Positions 63,708 to 64,000 of a stretch of 64,000 nucleotides of DNA are shown in pieces. Each line of letters begins with the position of its first letter. Within the stretch, counting starts at the first letter, position 1. The notes beneath the pieces were generated by a model, which worked only from the letters and a program-made list of their open reading frames with translations, searched no databases and was not told the DNA's origin. A program made the position numbers and the translations under genes. Source of the stretch: Nitrosomonas sp. (GTDB lineage: Bacteria > Pseudomonadota > Gammaproteobacteria > Burkholderiales > Nitrosomonadaceae); NCBI GenBank assembly GCA_016708955.1, contig JADJES010000002.1, positions 248,001 through 312,000 on the forward strand, in the 5' to 3' direction.

Positions 63708-63974
63708 TTATTTGTTACCGCCAATCAAGCGTGTCAAAAAGGGAAAAGGTGTCTGGTCTAGAATCAAGAGTTCTTGTTCTTTATTCTTGCGCAGAATAAC
63801 TCCAATCGTTGTTGGATGCAATTGATAGCGCATTATGCAGTGATTGAGGTTTCCGCATGCGGAGAAAAAAGCAAATAATCTCCGAATGCGGTGCGTAGAA
63901 TGACACGTTATATCCATGAACTGTCTGATTGGCCGGATGGAAGTTTTGGGGTTTCCTTTGACGGCAGAAGCCAC
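63708..63974 (-). pseudogene. RAYT C-terminal-like remnant with REP-like hairpin
   Basis: In this stretch the frame reads QLHPTTIGVILRKNKEQ, nearly the same as the end of the broken RAYT at 48803 (QLHPTT followed by a short basic tail). Adjacent, CCGCATGCGGAG (about 63855) faces CTCCGAATGCGG (about 63881), a REP-like imperfect hairpin. Upstream codons do not match a complete transposase, so only the tail is left. The window ends 26 bases later. Confidence 0.45.
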
Positions 63975-64000
63975 GTTGCAAAACTTGACACTCGATGTGC

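Noticed and set aside
1..64000. CRISPR arrays, rRNA and tRNA genes
   Set aside because: No regularly spaced repeats, no rRNA-like stretches and no tRNA cloverleaf with a T-loop were recognised by reading; a tRNA scan was not possible here.

Overview
The window looks like a chromosomal segment of a betaproteobacterium related to Nitrosomonas (Nitrosomonadales). That placement is inference. It rests on gene content and order (hisC-B-H-A-F-I-E followed by a HIT gene and tatABC; lpoA-like/yraN beside rsmI; comM, ubiK, amgK-murU-pepP; hopanoid genes shc-hpnG with hpnA and mlaA) and on moderate G+C. No ammonia-oxidation, rRNA or recognisable tRNA gene is present.

Layout. 1-2500: a small membrane protein gene and a decayed ISNCY-like transposase. 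2569-10204: housekeeping and envelope genes (DUF423, xseA, exbB) and hopanoid lipid genes (hpnA, mlaA, shc, hpnG); a cluster of DnaA-box-like sites lies between xseA and exbB. 10205-14047: a probable copper-handling island with remnants of hupE and a TonB receptor, then a TlpA-like thioredoxin, a six-Asp-box propeller lipoprotein, CopC and an unknown lipoprotein. 14100-21100: an insertion hot spot. A MITE-like element, an ABC exporter gene split by an IS1595-family element, a second decayed IS1595-family element and a ppiC gene split by a decayed ISL3-family element can all be bounded, the three IS by 8-bp target duplications. 21383-25703: an AttEFGH-like ABC export operon. 26089-29918: a 35-aa membrane peptide gene behind a perfect palindrome, then copZ, copA and a secreted Gly-rich protein.

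30057-36900 (minus strand) is the his-hit-tat cluster; hisC carries a one-base frameshift. 36996-44333 holds an HDOD protein, a MidA-like methyltransferase, a pteridine-reductase-like SDR, yraN, an LpoA-like protein, rsmI, pyrC, a DCC thiol protein and a small membrane protein. 44933-48292 is an unusual pair: a cytochrome P450 and a RoxA-like di-heme cytochrome c. 48803-50945 has a broken RAYT transposase gene and a methyltransferase gene split by an internally deleted copy of the same IS1595 element. 51088-61154 returns to core genes (comM, ubiK, amgK, murU, pepP, HD-GYP, a vanadium-haloperoxidase/PAP2-like protein, trmB, thiG, thiS). The end holds an AAA/DUF4143 ATPase, an unknown acidic protein and a RAYT-like tail remnant.

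Themes: copper supply and export (CopC, TlpA-like, CopA, CopZ) occur in two blocks, as expected of a bacterium with a high copper demand; hopanoid synthesis sits beside lipid-trafficking MlaA; and repeated IS insertion has inactivated at least three host genes, each of which can be restored in frame by removing the element and one target duplication.
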